Below, one piece after another: positions 1 through 6,065 of a stretch of DNA of 15,632 bases; within the stretch, counting starts at the first letter, position 1, and every line of letters starts with the position of its first letter. The stretch comes from CAYNYM01 sp964644375 (lineage in GTDB: Bacteria > Desulfobacterota > DSM-4660 > Desulfatiglandales > HGW-15), in assembly GCA_964644375.1 (NCBI GenBank), contig CAZXWJ010000089.1, positions 1-15,632 on the forward strand, read 5' to 3'. The position numbers were made by a program, and so were the translations under genes. A model generated the notes under the pieces. It had not been told where the DNA came from and searched no databases. It saw nothing but the letters and a program-made list of their open reading frames with translations.

Positions 1-152
1 TTCAGGGCATCAATCCTCTGCCTGGGGTAGTCCCTGTCGTATTTGGCATAGTAATTATAAAAATATTGCCTTTTGCAGGCCTCAAAGGTGTCATATCTGC
101 TTGCCGACCAGCCCAATATCGGGGTAAATTCGAACTGCTTGATTGGATGCAT
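1..152 (-). CDS. PD-(D/E)XK nuclease superfamily protein, N-terminal fragment (partial)
   Basis: The first 50 codons of a minus-strand gene that runs off the left edge. The ATG is at 152-150 and is preceded by GGAGG with an 8-base spacer, an excellent ribosome-binding site that decides the start. The peptide contains WSASRYDTFEACKRQYFYNY followed by a basic, aromatic-rich stretch. This W-S-x-S-R-Y/x-T-F-x-x-C-x-R-x-Y pattern is typical of the start of RecB/Cas4-like PD-(D/E)XK nucleases, where it forms the first helix and often contributes a Cys. The catalytic D and ExK lie beyond the window, so nuclease activity cannot be seen. It lies 96 bases upstream of nothing on this strand except the end of the permease gene, which reads toward it, so the two may be co-transcribed. 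Family assignment is by pattern recognition only. Confidence 0.6.
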   Translation of the reverse strand, partial: MHPIKQFEFTPILGWSASRYDTFEACKRQYFYNYYAKYDRDYPRQRIDAL

Positions 153-248
153 CGCTTTTGCCTCCGGTAAACAGGTTGACAGGGGTTCCGAAGTCCGCAG
201 TGAGTGGCGCGTCGGAGCGGAAAATACAATGAAAAAATGAGTTGTTTT

Positions 249-1613
249 TCAGCACCATCTTTTCTCATCCCGAAGCAGGAGATGCTCCAGGGCAAGCACC
301 ATGAGAATGCCCGTGATCAGGCTGTTTGCCAGGAAGACCTGAAGATATCCCGGTAGCGAGGCGATGAGTTCATGAGGTAAGAATCCCACCAGGGTGCCGA
401 CGAGAACGGGTAACCCCACAACGAAATAATCCCTGGAATCCAGCTTTCGGGAGGCAATGATCGTAATCCCAGCCCCGACCTGTGCCCCCATGGCGATGCA
501 CAGGGCCGCCCCCACGACCGGGCCGGGTACCAGGGCGAGCAGTGCGGCGAGCTTGGGAAGAAAGGCTGCGGTCAGGAGAATCACCCCGCAATAGGTTACC
601 GTAAACCGGCTGGCCACGCGATTGACCAGAATCAGCCCGGGGCTGGTACTGTAACTCACGGTTCCTACCACGCCGAAAAGACCGCAGGCGATACCGCCCA
701 CCCCGTTGATCAGAATGCCCCGCCGGGTCGCTGCGGGCAGGCGTCCCTGATCCGTGATCCCGGCGACACCCTGAAGACTCCCCAGGCTGTTGACCATGAC
801 TGCGAGATAGGCGCATGCAAAAGCCAGTGCCACCGGCCAGACAGGGTCGGGTGCGGAGAGAAACCAAGGGGTGGAGAGGGAGAGCCAGGGGGCGTCTATC
901 AGCTTTTGCCAGGGTAGACGGTCCAGCATCAGGAAAAGGAAACATCCGACAACCATCCCAACGAGAAGGGAAACGGTCTTCCAGAATCCGCGGAGTCGAT
1001 AGGAAAGGGTGGCCATAAGGAGCACGAGGCCCAGGCTGATGATGAAGACCCCGATTTCTCCTTCAGGATGGGCCGCATCCACGCCGGTCATGAAACGGAC
1101 CAGGGCCGGAAGAAGGCCGAGGGCGATCAACATGAGGATTACACCCACTACGTTGGGCGTAAATAACCTTGTGACCCTGTCAAGTTGACCTGAAAGGACC
1201 AGCGAGATCAAGAGCGTTCCCCCGAGAATCAGCCCGCCCTGGAGTGCCGGGAGCCCATAGTGGGCCAGGAGAATGAAGGTGAGGACCAGGGCCGTGGAAG
1301 GTCCTTCGACAAGCGGGAACCGATGTCCAAACAGGGTCTGAACGACGGTGAAAAGGCCGGAGGTCAAAAGGGTGAGCTGGAGAAAACGTATTTCGCCGGT
1401 TGCCCCCAGTCCAAGGGGACCTGCCACCAGAGCGGCCGTGATCACAAAGGCCGGAAAAATGACAACGGCCCACTGGAGACCATAGAGCAGGGCGTATCTA
1501 AAGGGCGGATGATCATCAAGGTCGTAAATATAGGCGGGCTTTTCATCTTTTTCGGCACAGGATGGCATTGGCGAACCGGTCGGTTCAATCATATCTGTAT
1601 TGGAATTGCTCAT
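249..1613 (-). CDS. NCS2-family (xanthine/uracil-type) permease
   Basis: A 454-residue inner-membrane protein with about 12-14 hydrophobic segments, the usual size for the NCS2/NAT family of nucleobase:cation symporters. After a polar N-terminus come LYGLQWAVVIFPAF (residues 43-56, aligning with the family's Q-H motif), FPLVEGPS (99-106), MVNSLGSLQG (273-282, in the place of the TM8 substrate-site segment) and INGVGG with TVSYSTSPG (302-325, the N-G...T/S signature region). The start is taken as the ATG at 1613, preceded by an AGGAGAG stretch about 12 bases away. The open frame continues upstream for 76 codons, but that part has no membrane or family character. Oddities: the family His after Gln is Trp48, and the TM8 acidic residue appears to be Asn275, so xanthine or uracil specificity should not be assumed. 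No purine-riboswitch core was seen upstream. Confidence 0.88.
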   Translation of the reverse strand: MSNSNTDMIEPTGSPMPSCAEKDEKPAYIYDLDDHPPFRYALLYGLQWAVVIFPAFVITAALVAGPLGLGATGEIRFLQLTLLTSGLFTVVQTLFGHRFPLVEGPSTALVLTFILLAHYGLPALQGGLILGGTLLISLVLSGQLDRVTRLFTPNVVGVILMLIALGLLPALVRFMTGVDAAHPEGEIGVFIISLGLVLLMATLSYRLRGFWKTVSLLVGMVVGCFLFLMLDRLPWQKLIDAPWLSLSTPWFLSAPDPVWPVALAFACAYLAVMVNSLGSLQGVAGITDQGRLPAATRRGILINGVGGIACGLFGVVGTVSYSTSPGLILVNRVASRFTVTYCGVILLTAAFLPKLAALLALVPGPVVGAALCIAMGAQVGAGITIIASRKLDSRDYFVVGLPVLVGTLVGFLPHELIASLPGYLQVFLANSLITGILMVLALEHLLLRDEKRWC

Positions 1614-1838
1614 GTCAGCGTGAGACTCTCCTGGTGGTAATTGCGGAACTGCCCTATTTGACAAGCTTTTTATCAGGAAACTGTTGGAAAGGCAAGGGAA
1701 GGTTCGACCCTGATTCACCATCCGGGCATCATCTGTCCCGTGCATCGTGGGCGGATGCGGAGCTATCTTGATTGCTGCGGTTGTTGCCTTAGAGAGGGGT
1801 GTCAGGGCGCAGCTCGTCAGAAAGGATTCCATCGGGTG
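1614..1838. other. Intergenic leader of the NCS2 permease gene
   Basis: About 225 bases between the permease start and the terminator of the upstream minus-strand gene. It must hold the permease promoter because the terminator isolates it. I see no convincing -35/-10 pair and no riboswitch. The region stays open in the permease frame, but the encoded peptide looks non-coding. Confidence 0.4.
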
Positions 1839-1840
1839 CA

Positions 1841-1875
1841 AAAGAAAAAATGGCAGGGCCTTTAAGTGCCCTGCC
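1841..1875 (-). terminator. Rho-independent terminator of the cyclic-nucleotide-binding gene
   Basis: Perfect 8-bp inverted repeat, GGCAGGGC at 1852-1859 and GCCCTGCC at 1868-1875, with an 8-base loop. On the minus strand it is followed directly by ATTTTTTCTTTT (1840-1851). It lies 20 bases past the stop codon at 1896 and reads in that gene's direction. Confidence 0.9.
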
Positions 1876-1895
1876 GGGTTTCCAGGCGCAAAAGA

Positions 1896-2387
1896 TTATG
1901 TGATCGTTGCCTCCGATTCCTGCACATATCCCGTGCCGAAGGACGGCGAAACGGCCGCGTGAGGCATGGAGGGGATCATTTTGTAGGTCTGAACCAATCG
2001 ATTGCCCAGGGTGTCGGCCAGTCGTCTAAAAAAGATGAGACCGTTCTCGGGTTTCCGCTCCAGGATGTGATGGATTTTTTTGACATTGACCTTGAGCAGT
2101 TTGGTCGGTTCTCGACATTCTGCAGAGGCTGAATACACATTGCGTCCCACCAGACTCGACCACCCAAAGACCTCTCCGGATTGATCAATCCTGTAAACCG
2201 TATGGCCGTCTTCGCCGATGGTCAGCTTGACCCGTCCCTTAAGCAGGATATAGAAAGAGTTTGCACGGTCGCCCTCCCGAAAGAGGAAAAACCCCGGGTT
2301 ATGGGATGCCTTGACCGCAATGTCCATGAAATTTTTGATGAAATCTTTGCTCATCCCTTGGAGTAGATCTGATTGCTGAAAGTACAT
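1896..2387 (-). CDS. Single-domain cyclic-nucleotide-binding (Crp/Fnr effector-domain) protein
   Basis: A 163-residue soluble protein made of one cyclic-nucleotide-binding beta-roll. Visible hallmarks are FREGDRANSFYILLKGRVKL (residues 36-55), GEVFGWSSLV (71-80) and NVYSASAEC (83-91), followed by the C-helix. It stops at about residue 163 with no helix-turn-helix, unlike full-length Crp/Fnr regulators of about 200-230 residues. It is therefore unlikely to bind DNA itself and may act on a partner protein. The phosphate-binding Arg of the Crp R-S motif is replaced (Tyr85-Ser86), so cAMP binding is doubtful. The start at 2387 is set by AAGGAGG with a 7-base spacer; the frame remains open 28 codons further but without an equally good site. 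A strong terminator follows. Confidence 0.85.
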   Translation of the reverse strand: MYFQQSDLLQGMSKDFIKNFMDIAVKASHNPGFFLFREGDRANSFYILLKGRVKLTIGEDGHTVYRIDQSGEVFGWSSLVGRNVYSASAECREPTKLLKVNVKKIHHILERKPENGLIFFRRLADTLGNRLVQTYKMIPSMPHAAVSPSFGTGYVQESEATIT

Positions 2388-2467
2388 CACACGCCCTCCT
2401 TTTTCCCGGGGGACGAACCCCATGCCAGAGAAGCGGATCGGGCCGTGCCCGGGATCTGAAAACGAGG

Positions 2468-2587
2468 TCAAAAACCCCGATAAAACAGTGACCTTTCCAA
2501 ACGGGGCGTTTCAAAACATACCTCCAAGGGACCGAAGACTGTCCGTTGGAGGGGGGATAGCGGCAATTTCAGAAAACCTGTCCTCAT
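2468..2587 (-). CDS. Possible 39-residue small ORF upstream of the cyclic-nucleotide-binding gene
   Basis: ATG at 2587 is preceded by a near-perfect AGGAGGTGG ribosome-binding site a few bases upstream, and the frame ends with TGA at 2468-2470. The predicted peptide begins MRTGFLKLPLSPLQRTVF and is short, basic and without recognisable domain or membrane segment. It would be a leader or co-transcribed small protein 80 bases before the next gene. The only support is the strength of the ribosome-binding site; conservation is unknown. Function is not assigned. Confidence 0.35.
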   Translation of the reverse strand: MRTGFLKLPLSPLQRTVFGPLEVCFETPRLERSLFYRGF

Positions 2588-2781
2588 AACCACCTCCTAT
2601 AAGGAAGGAAGAGGGTTTTAAACCGCCATGCCGTTATGGAGGAAAGCGCAATCAGATTCGGGCCTTTCGCTCAACAGGAGAGAAAAACCTGTGCAGGTGG
2701 AGGGGAATAACGAGGGTATACGGAGCAACGCACCGAAAGAGGCTTAGAGCCGTCAACATCCACAATCCGTGCGGTAAACCT

Positions 2782-2811
2782 ATTTTATAACGCCTTCGAA
2801 ATCGAAGTCAA
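2782..2811 (-). promoter_or_regulatory. Candidate sigma70 promoter with a 6-2-6 palindrome in the spacer
   Basis: On the minus strand TTGACT (2811-2806) is followed 16-18 bases later by overlapping -10 candidates TATAAA and TAAAAT (2789-2782). The spacer contains most of the perfect palindrome CTTCGA-TT-TCGAAG (2794-2807). It would drive the small ORF and the cyclic-nucleotide-binding gene through a leader of roughly 190 bases. Confidence 0.45.
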
Positions 2812-2848
2812 ACCCATAAATTCAAGGTGCCCCGTATGGCCCAGGTAA

Positions 2849-2878
2849 AGCCTGTTTTCCCTGTCTTAGGGGCAGGCT
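2849..2878. repeat. Large imperfect hairpin in the divergent intergenic region
   Basis: AGCCTG (2849-2854) pairs with CAGGCT (2873-2878), and inside it CCCT (2859-2862) pairs with AGGG (2868-2871) around a five-base loop. There is no T-run on the correct side for either strand, so it does not look like a terminator. An operator or leader structure is possible. Confidence 0.4.
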
Positions 2879-2953
2879 AAAAAATGGTGGCATTTGGTGA
2901 AATCCGCATTATATTATTGAAATTTTGTGTGATTTTTGTCATTTTTTTTTTAA

Positions 2954-2974
2954 AAATATGTGAAATACATATTT
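2954..2974. repeat. Perfect 8-bp AT-rich inverted repeat before the phosphoesterase gene
   Basis: AAATATGT (2954-2961) and ACATATTT (2967-2974) flank a five-base spacer, about 40 bases upstream of the phosphoesterase start. Its symmetry and position suit a regulator-binding site. It is not followed by a T-tract on either strand. Confidence 0.4.
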
Positions 2975-3012
2975 CTGCAAGTCCTTCAGGCGGGTAAGAG
3001 AGGTCTCCATTC

Positions 3013-4164
3013 GTGCATTTTATATTGTTTTTTATTACATTCTTGATGCTTTACGGATCACTTCATGCCTATGCCTTCATCAAGTTAAGACAGGCCTTTT
3101 TCCCGAGTATTGCGGTTAATCTTTCCATCGGAGCGTTCATGCTCTTTATGGTGTTCTGCCCGGTCCTTGTGCGGGTCTTGGAAAGGTTCGGCCTTGAATC
3201 CGTCGCGCGATTGCTGGCCCTTGTCGGATACTCCTGGATGGGCGTCCTGTTCCTGTTCATCTCATCGTCCTTGATTATCGACATATACCGTCTGGGGGTA
3301 ACCCTCATCGTTTTTATGACCAAGGCGAAAGGTGCCTGGTGGCTCTTTTCCCCGAAAAGTGCCTTTTATCTGGCTTTCGCTGTGTCGGTTGTCGCGGCTG
3401 CCTGGGGATTCCTGGAGGCCGGCCGGATACGATCCGAGCTTATCACCATCACCTCTTCCAAGATCCCCGAAGGTATCGGCCGCGTGAGGATCGTCCAGGT
3501 TTCCGATATCCATCTGGGTTTGATTGTTCGGGAATCAAGGCTCGAAAAGATATTGAGGAAGGTGAAGGAGGCCGACCCGGACATCCTCGTGTCAACGGGT
3601 GATCTCGTGGACGGGCAGGTCAACGACCTGTCGCGAATGGCGGACATGTTTCAAAAGATACCTGCGAAATATGGAAAATTCGCGGTCACGGGAAACCATG
3701 AATACTATGCCGGAATCAAACGCTCCCTGACTTTTACGAAGGCGGCCGGGTTCACGATTCTCAGGGGAAAGGCCGTCGAGGTCCCGGGAATCGTCCATAT
3801 CGCCGGGGTGGATGATCCTGCCGGAAAAAGGTTCGGCCTCGATGCGCGAATCTCGGAAGAGGCCCTCCTCTCGCGTCTTCCGTCGGACCGTTTTATCCTG
3901 CTTTTGAAGCACCGGCCTGTTGTGAATCAAAAATCGTCCGGGCTGTTTGATCTGCAGCTTTCCGGGCATGCCCACAAGGGGCAAATCTTCCCCTTCAGCC
4001 TCATCGTCAAGATGTTTTATCCCCTCGACGCGGGATTGCTGAGCCTCGAAATGGGAGGACGCCTTTACGTGAGCAGGGGCACAGGCACCTGGGGACCGCC
4101 CATGCGGTTCCTTGCACCCCCGGAGGTCAGCGTCATCGATCTCGTTCATGCAGACCCCGACTGA
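3013..4164 (+). CDS. Membrane-anchored calcineurin-like metallophosphoesterase
   Basis: 383 residues. About four hydrophobic segments fill the first 140 residues, followed by a calcineurin-like phosphoesterase domain with all five metal-site blocks: D165-I-H167, G-D197, G-N228-H229-E, K-H300-R and G-H319-A-H321. This layout matches the YkuE/YaeI-like membrane phosphoesterases, in which a di-metal centre hydrolyses a phosphodiester or phosphomonoester, in some relatives of lipid or cell-envelope origin; the substrate here is unknown. The start is GTG at 3013 with GAGAGG about nine bases upstream, and no ATG lies near it. It is monocistronic: the next gene converges on it from the other strand 120 bases on. 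Confidence 0.88.
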   Translation: MHFILFFITFLMLYGSLHAYAFIKLRQAFFPSIAVNLSIGAFMLFMVFCPVLVRVLERFGLESVARLLALVGYSWMGVLFLFISSSLIIDIYRLGVTLIVFMTKAKGAWWLFSPKSAFYLAFAVSVVAAAWGFLEAGRIRSELITITSSKIPEGIGRVRIVQVSDIHLGLIVRESRLEKILRKVKEADPDILVSTGDLVDGQVNDLSRMADMFQKIPAKYGKFAVTGNHEYYAGIKRSLTFTKAAGFTILRGKAVEVPGIVHIAGVDDPAGKRFGLDARISEEALLSRLPSDRFILLLKHRPVVNQKSSGLFDLQLSGHAHKGQIFPFSLIVKMFYPLDAGLLSLEMGGRLYVSRGTGTWGPPMRFLAPPEVSVIDLVHADPD

Positions 4165-4284
4165 GGGGAACAGCATGCTCCCAGACCGCGTTTTTTGGGA
4201 AAAAATCGGAGACCGGCAGGATTGAGAAGCCTTGAATTATTTGTGGGAAGGAAATCCGGACCGAACCGATCCTCAAGGGCAGCC

Positions 4285-5451
4285 TCAGGTGGGACTTGTG
4301 CAGGAGGGTGCTTTGACGGAGCCTTGGGTCGTTGTTGATGCCTCGTCCCTCATGTCTCGTCTTCGACGCCACGCGGTCAATCGTCCGACGTAATTCTTAA
4401 GGCTCAGGTAAACTGGCTTTATGGAGAGGATCAGCAGTAAAATTGCCCCTGCCCATTCAATCCATGGGGGGATGAATTCAGCAGCTTCCCCGGCCATAGC
4501 CCGGGCAGAGAGATCGAAGGAGATATAGATGTGGTCGAGGACCATGCCGAAAATGACCGCCGAGAGGGCGATAGCCGTGAGATATATGGCCGTGGCGCGT
4601 TTACCCAGTGTTCCGAAAAGCACAGTCAGTGAAGTGATGTTGGTCGCGGGGCCGACCAGTAGAAAAACGAGGGCCGCACCGGGACTGACACCCTTTAGAA
4701 TGAGGGCGGCGGCAATGGGTGTGGAGGACGTTGCGCAGATATACAAAGGAATCCCCGCGGCCAGCATGAGCAACATGGAGGATAGGCCTCCTCCGAGATG
4801 GCGCATCATGATTTCGTTCGGAACAAAAGACGTGATCAGCGCGGCCAGGATCAGACCGAGCATGAACCAAACGACCATGTCCCCCCAGACCTCCGTCAGT
4901 GAATATTTCAGGCCTGCAGATATTTTTTCAGCAAAGGTGTGATGTCTCCCATGGGCACCGGGGGTGCAATCCCGGCCGTCGCAACAGGCATCCACTGGAC
5001 AACTTTGATCCGCGGTAATGGTGCGGTGCCCGTCCTCTGGGCCCAGAAAATTTTCTGTGATCCCTGCCAGGGCTGCCGTGAAAAAGGCCACCAGGGGTCT
5101 GGCCAGGGTCATAAGAGGATCCATGAGGGCGTAAGTAATGGCTATGGAATCCACTCCCGATTCGGGGGTCGAGATGAGAAACGCGGTGGTCGCGCCACGG
5201 TTGGCACCCTGTTTTCTGAGGGATACGGCGGCCGGCAGAACGCCGCAGGAGCAAAGGGGGATGGGAATGCCCAGAAAGGCGGCCTTGAAAACGGATTTGA
5301 ACCGGCCATGGCCCAAATGTCTGGATACCGAATTCTGATTCAGAAAGACTTTCAGGAGGCCGCTGATCCCTAATCCAAATAAAATATAGACCGAAGATTC
5401 CACGAGGAGATGCCAACTCTCCGTGAGAATAATCCATATCAGGTGCAACAT
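4285..5451 (-). CDS. SO_0444/YraQ-like metal efflux permease
   Basis: A 388-residue polytopic protein of the SO_0444 (Cu/Zn efflux) branch of the YraQ/DUF318 permeases. The diagnostic block GIPIPLCSCGVLPAAVSLRK (residues 61-80) puts Cys67 and Cys69 in a membrane segment, followed by FLISTPESGVDSI (91-103). The second repeat has GIPLYICATSSTPIAAALI (233-251, Cys239) and LLVGPATN. The cytoplasmic or periplasmic linker between the halves, residues 151-171, is packed with Cys and His (C151, C156, C157, C162, H167, H170, H171), a likely metal-collecting loop. It starts 18 bases after the ArsR-family gene with GAGG eight bases before the ATG, so the two form an operon and the sensor should control this exporter. 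Metal identity is inferred from family and sensor, not shown. Confidence 0.88.
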   Translation of the reverse strand: MLHLIWIILTESWHLLVESSVYILFGLGISGLLKVFLNQNSVSRHLGHGRFKSVFKAAFLGIPIPLCSCGVLPAAVSLRKQGANRGATTAFLISTPESGVDSIAITYALMDPLMTLARPLVAFFTAALAGITENFLGPEDGHRTITADQSCPVDACCDGRDCTPGAHGRHHTFAEKISAGLKYSLTEVWGDMVVWFMLGLILAALITSFVPNEIMMRHLGGGLSSMLLMLAAGIPLYICATSSTPIAAALILKGVSPGAALVFLLVGPATNITSLTVLFGTLGKRATAIYLTAIALSAVIFGMVLDHIYISFDLSARAMAGEAAEFIPPWIEWAGAILLLILSIKPVYLSLKNYVGRLTAWRRRRDMRDEASTTTQGSVKAPSCTSPT

Positions 5452-5469
5452 TTGAAAACCTCTAATGTT

Positions 5470-5844
5470 TTACTCGCGCACATGCTCGATCCCGATATCG
5501 AGGAGATCGGAAACATGGTCGTCATCAAGGGTGTAATACAAAATCTGTCCGTCACGGCGATTCCTGACCAGGGCCATGTCCTTCAAGCGGCGAAGCTGGT
5601 GGGACACGGCTGATTCGCTCAGGCCGAGAAAGGCGCTGAGGTCACACACGCACATTTCACCCCCCATCAGGGCCATAAGGATCTTGAGGCGGGTAGGGTC
5701 TCCGAGGACCTTGTAGGTCCGGGCAAGGCGATCGAGTTCCCGGTCCGGGAGCATGCCCTCACGGGCAAGGGCAACACGTTTGAGGTGTATGACACGAAAT
5801 TTGCAACCCTCTTCTTTGAAAAAAATGGTCTTTCCGGCAGGCAT
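5470..5844 (-). CDS. ArsR/SmtB-family metal-sensing repressor
   Basis: A 124-residue winged-helix repressor. The recognition helix is in LGLSESAVSHQLRRLKDMAL (residues 74-92). Two metal sites can be read. The alpha3 site has C65-V-C67 in EMCVCDL, plus an N-terminal Cys14 that could join it as in CadC. The alpha5 site is the exact SmtB spacing D108-x-H110-x10-H121-x2-E124, at the very C-terminus. Together these predict sensing of Zn/Cd/Pb-type ions and release of the operator on binding. The start is the ATG at 5844, with GGAG seven bases upstream; the longer frame from TTG at 5880 would begin inside the operator. It is first in an operon with the exporter. Confidence 0.92.
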   Translation of the reverse strand: MPAGKTIFFKEEGCKFRVIHLKRVALAREGMLPDRELDRLARTYKVLGDPTRLKILMALMGGEMCVCDLSAFLGLSESAVSHQLRRLKDMALVRNRRDGQILYYTLDDDHVSDLLDIGIEHVRE

Positions 5845-5861
5845 AAATCGTCTCCGTTTTG

Positions 5862-5908
5862 TATCTGAATATATGCTCAAATATAAGTTTGATGGCGTGC
5901 CGGGTCAA
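5862..5908 (-). promoter_or_regulatory. Promoter and overlapping ArsR-type operator of the metal-efflux operon
   Basis: Minus strand: -35 TTGACC (5908-5903), 17-base spacer, -10 TATATT (5885-5880). Overlapping the -10 and the expected transcription start is an inverted repeat TATTTGA-N8-TCAGATA (5883-5862), with 6 of 7 positions symmetric, the form and placement expected for an ArsR/SmtB operator. This predicts autorepression relieved by metal. Confidence 0.8.
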
Positions 5909-6065
5909 GTATTTTTTACACTTGTCTAATGATATCAGAGGGATTAGAAAGATTTGGCCGGCGCAGGGGGAGGGTTGAAACTTCCAACCGATTCTGAAAT
6001 GATGAATCCCATATCCCGGGACACCGGTGATCCCTGGCACTTTCTGAGGAGGGTAACACGCCCTC

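Larger units (their letters stand above)
2588..3012. other. Divergent intergenic region with candidate promoter and dyads
   Basis: 425 bases between the minus-strand small ORF and the plus-strand phosphoesterase. It holds a minus-strand promoter candidate (2782-2811), a large dyad (2849-2878), an AT-rich stretch from about 2880 to 2990 and a perfect 8-bp inverted repeat (2954-2974). No convincing protein-coding frame was found. The AT-rich stretch presumably carries the phosphoesterase promoter, but I could not pick a single -35/-10 pair. Confidence 0.5.

Noticed and set aside
230..251. TGAAAAA/TTTTTCA stem at the end of the permease gene as a terminator
   Set aside because: The stem is almost all A-T, overlaps the stop codon and has no GC-rich core; support is too thin.
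2..295. 97-codon open frame on the minus strand at the left edge
   Set aside because: Another minus-strand frame starting at 152 has a perfect ribosome-binding site and nuclease-family sequence; the 97-codon frame shows no family character and overlaps the end of the permease gene.
1688..1724. GGTTCGACC followed by a CACCA, resembling the T-arm and 3' end of a tRNA
   Set aside because: The bases flanking the loop do not pair as a T-stem, and no acceptor, D or anticodon arms can be built around it.
2629..2748. 39-codon plus-strand frame starting ATGCCG in the divergent intergenic region
   Set aside because: No ribosome-binding site precedes it, the composition is not protein-like, and it runs against the candidate leader of the minus-strand genes.
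2929..2945. TGTGA-N6-TCATT, similar to a Crp site
   Set aside because: Only the left half matches; the right half departs from consensus, and the nearby cyclic-nucleotide-binding protein has no DNA-binding domain.
4186..4209. CCG-TTTTTT-GGG-AAAAAA-CGG structure between two convergent genes, considered as a bidirectional terminator
   Set aside because: The T-run lies in the 5' arm on both strands rather than after the stem, and the stem is mostly A-T; not a standard intrinsic terminator.
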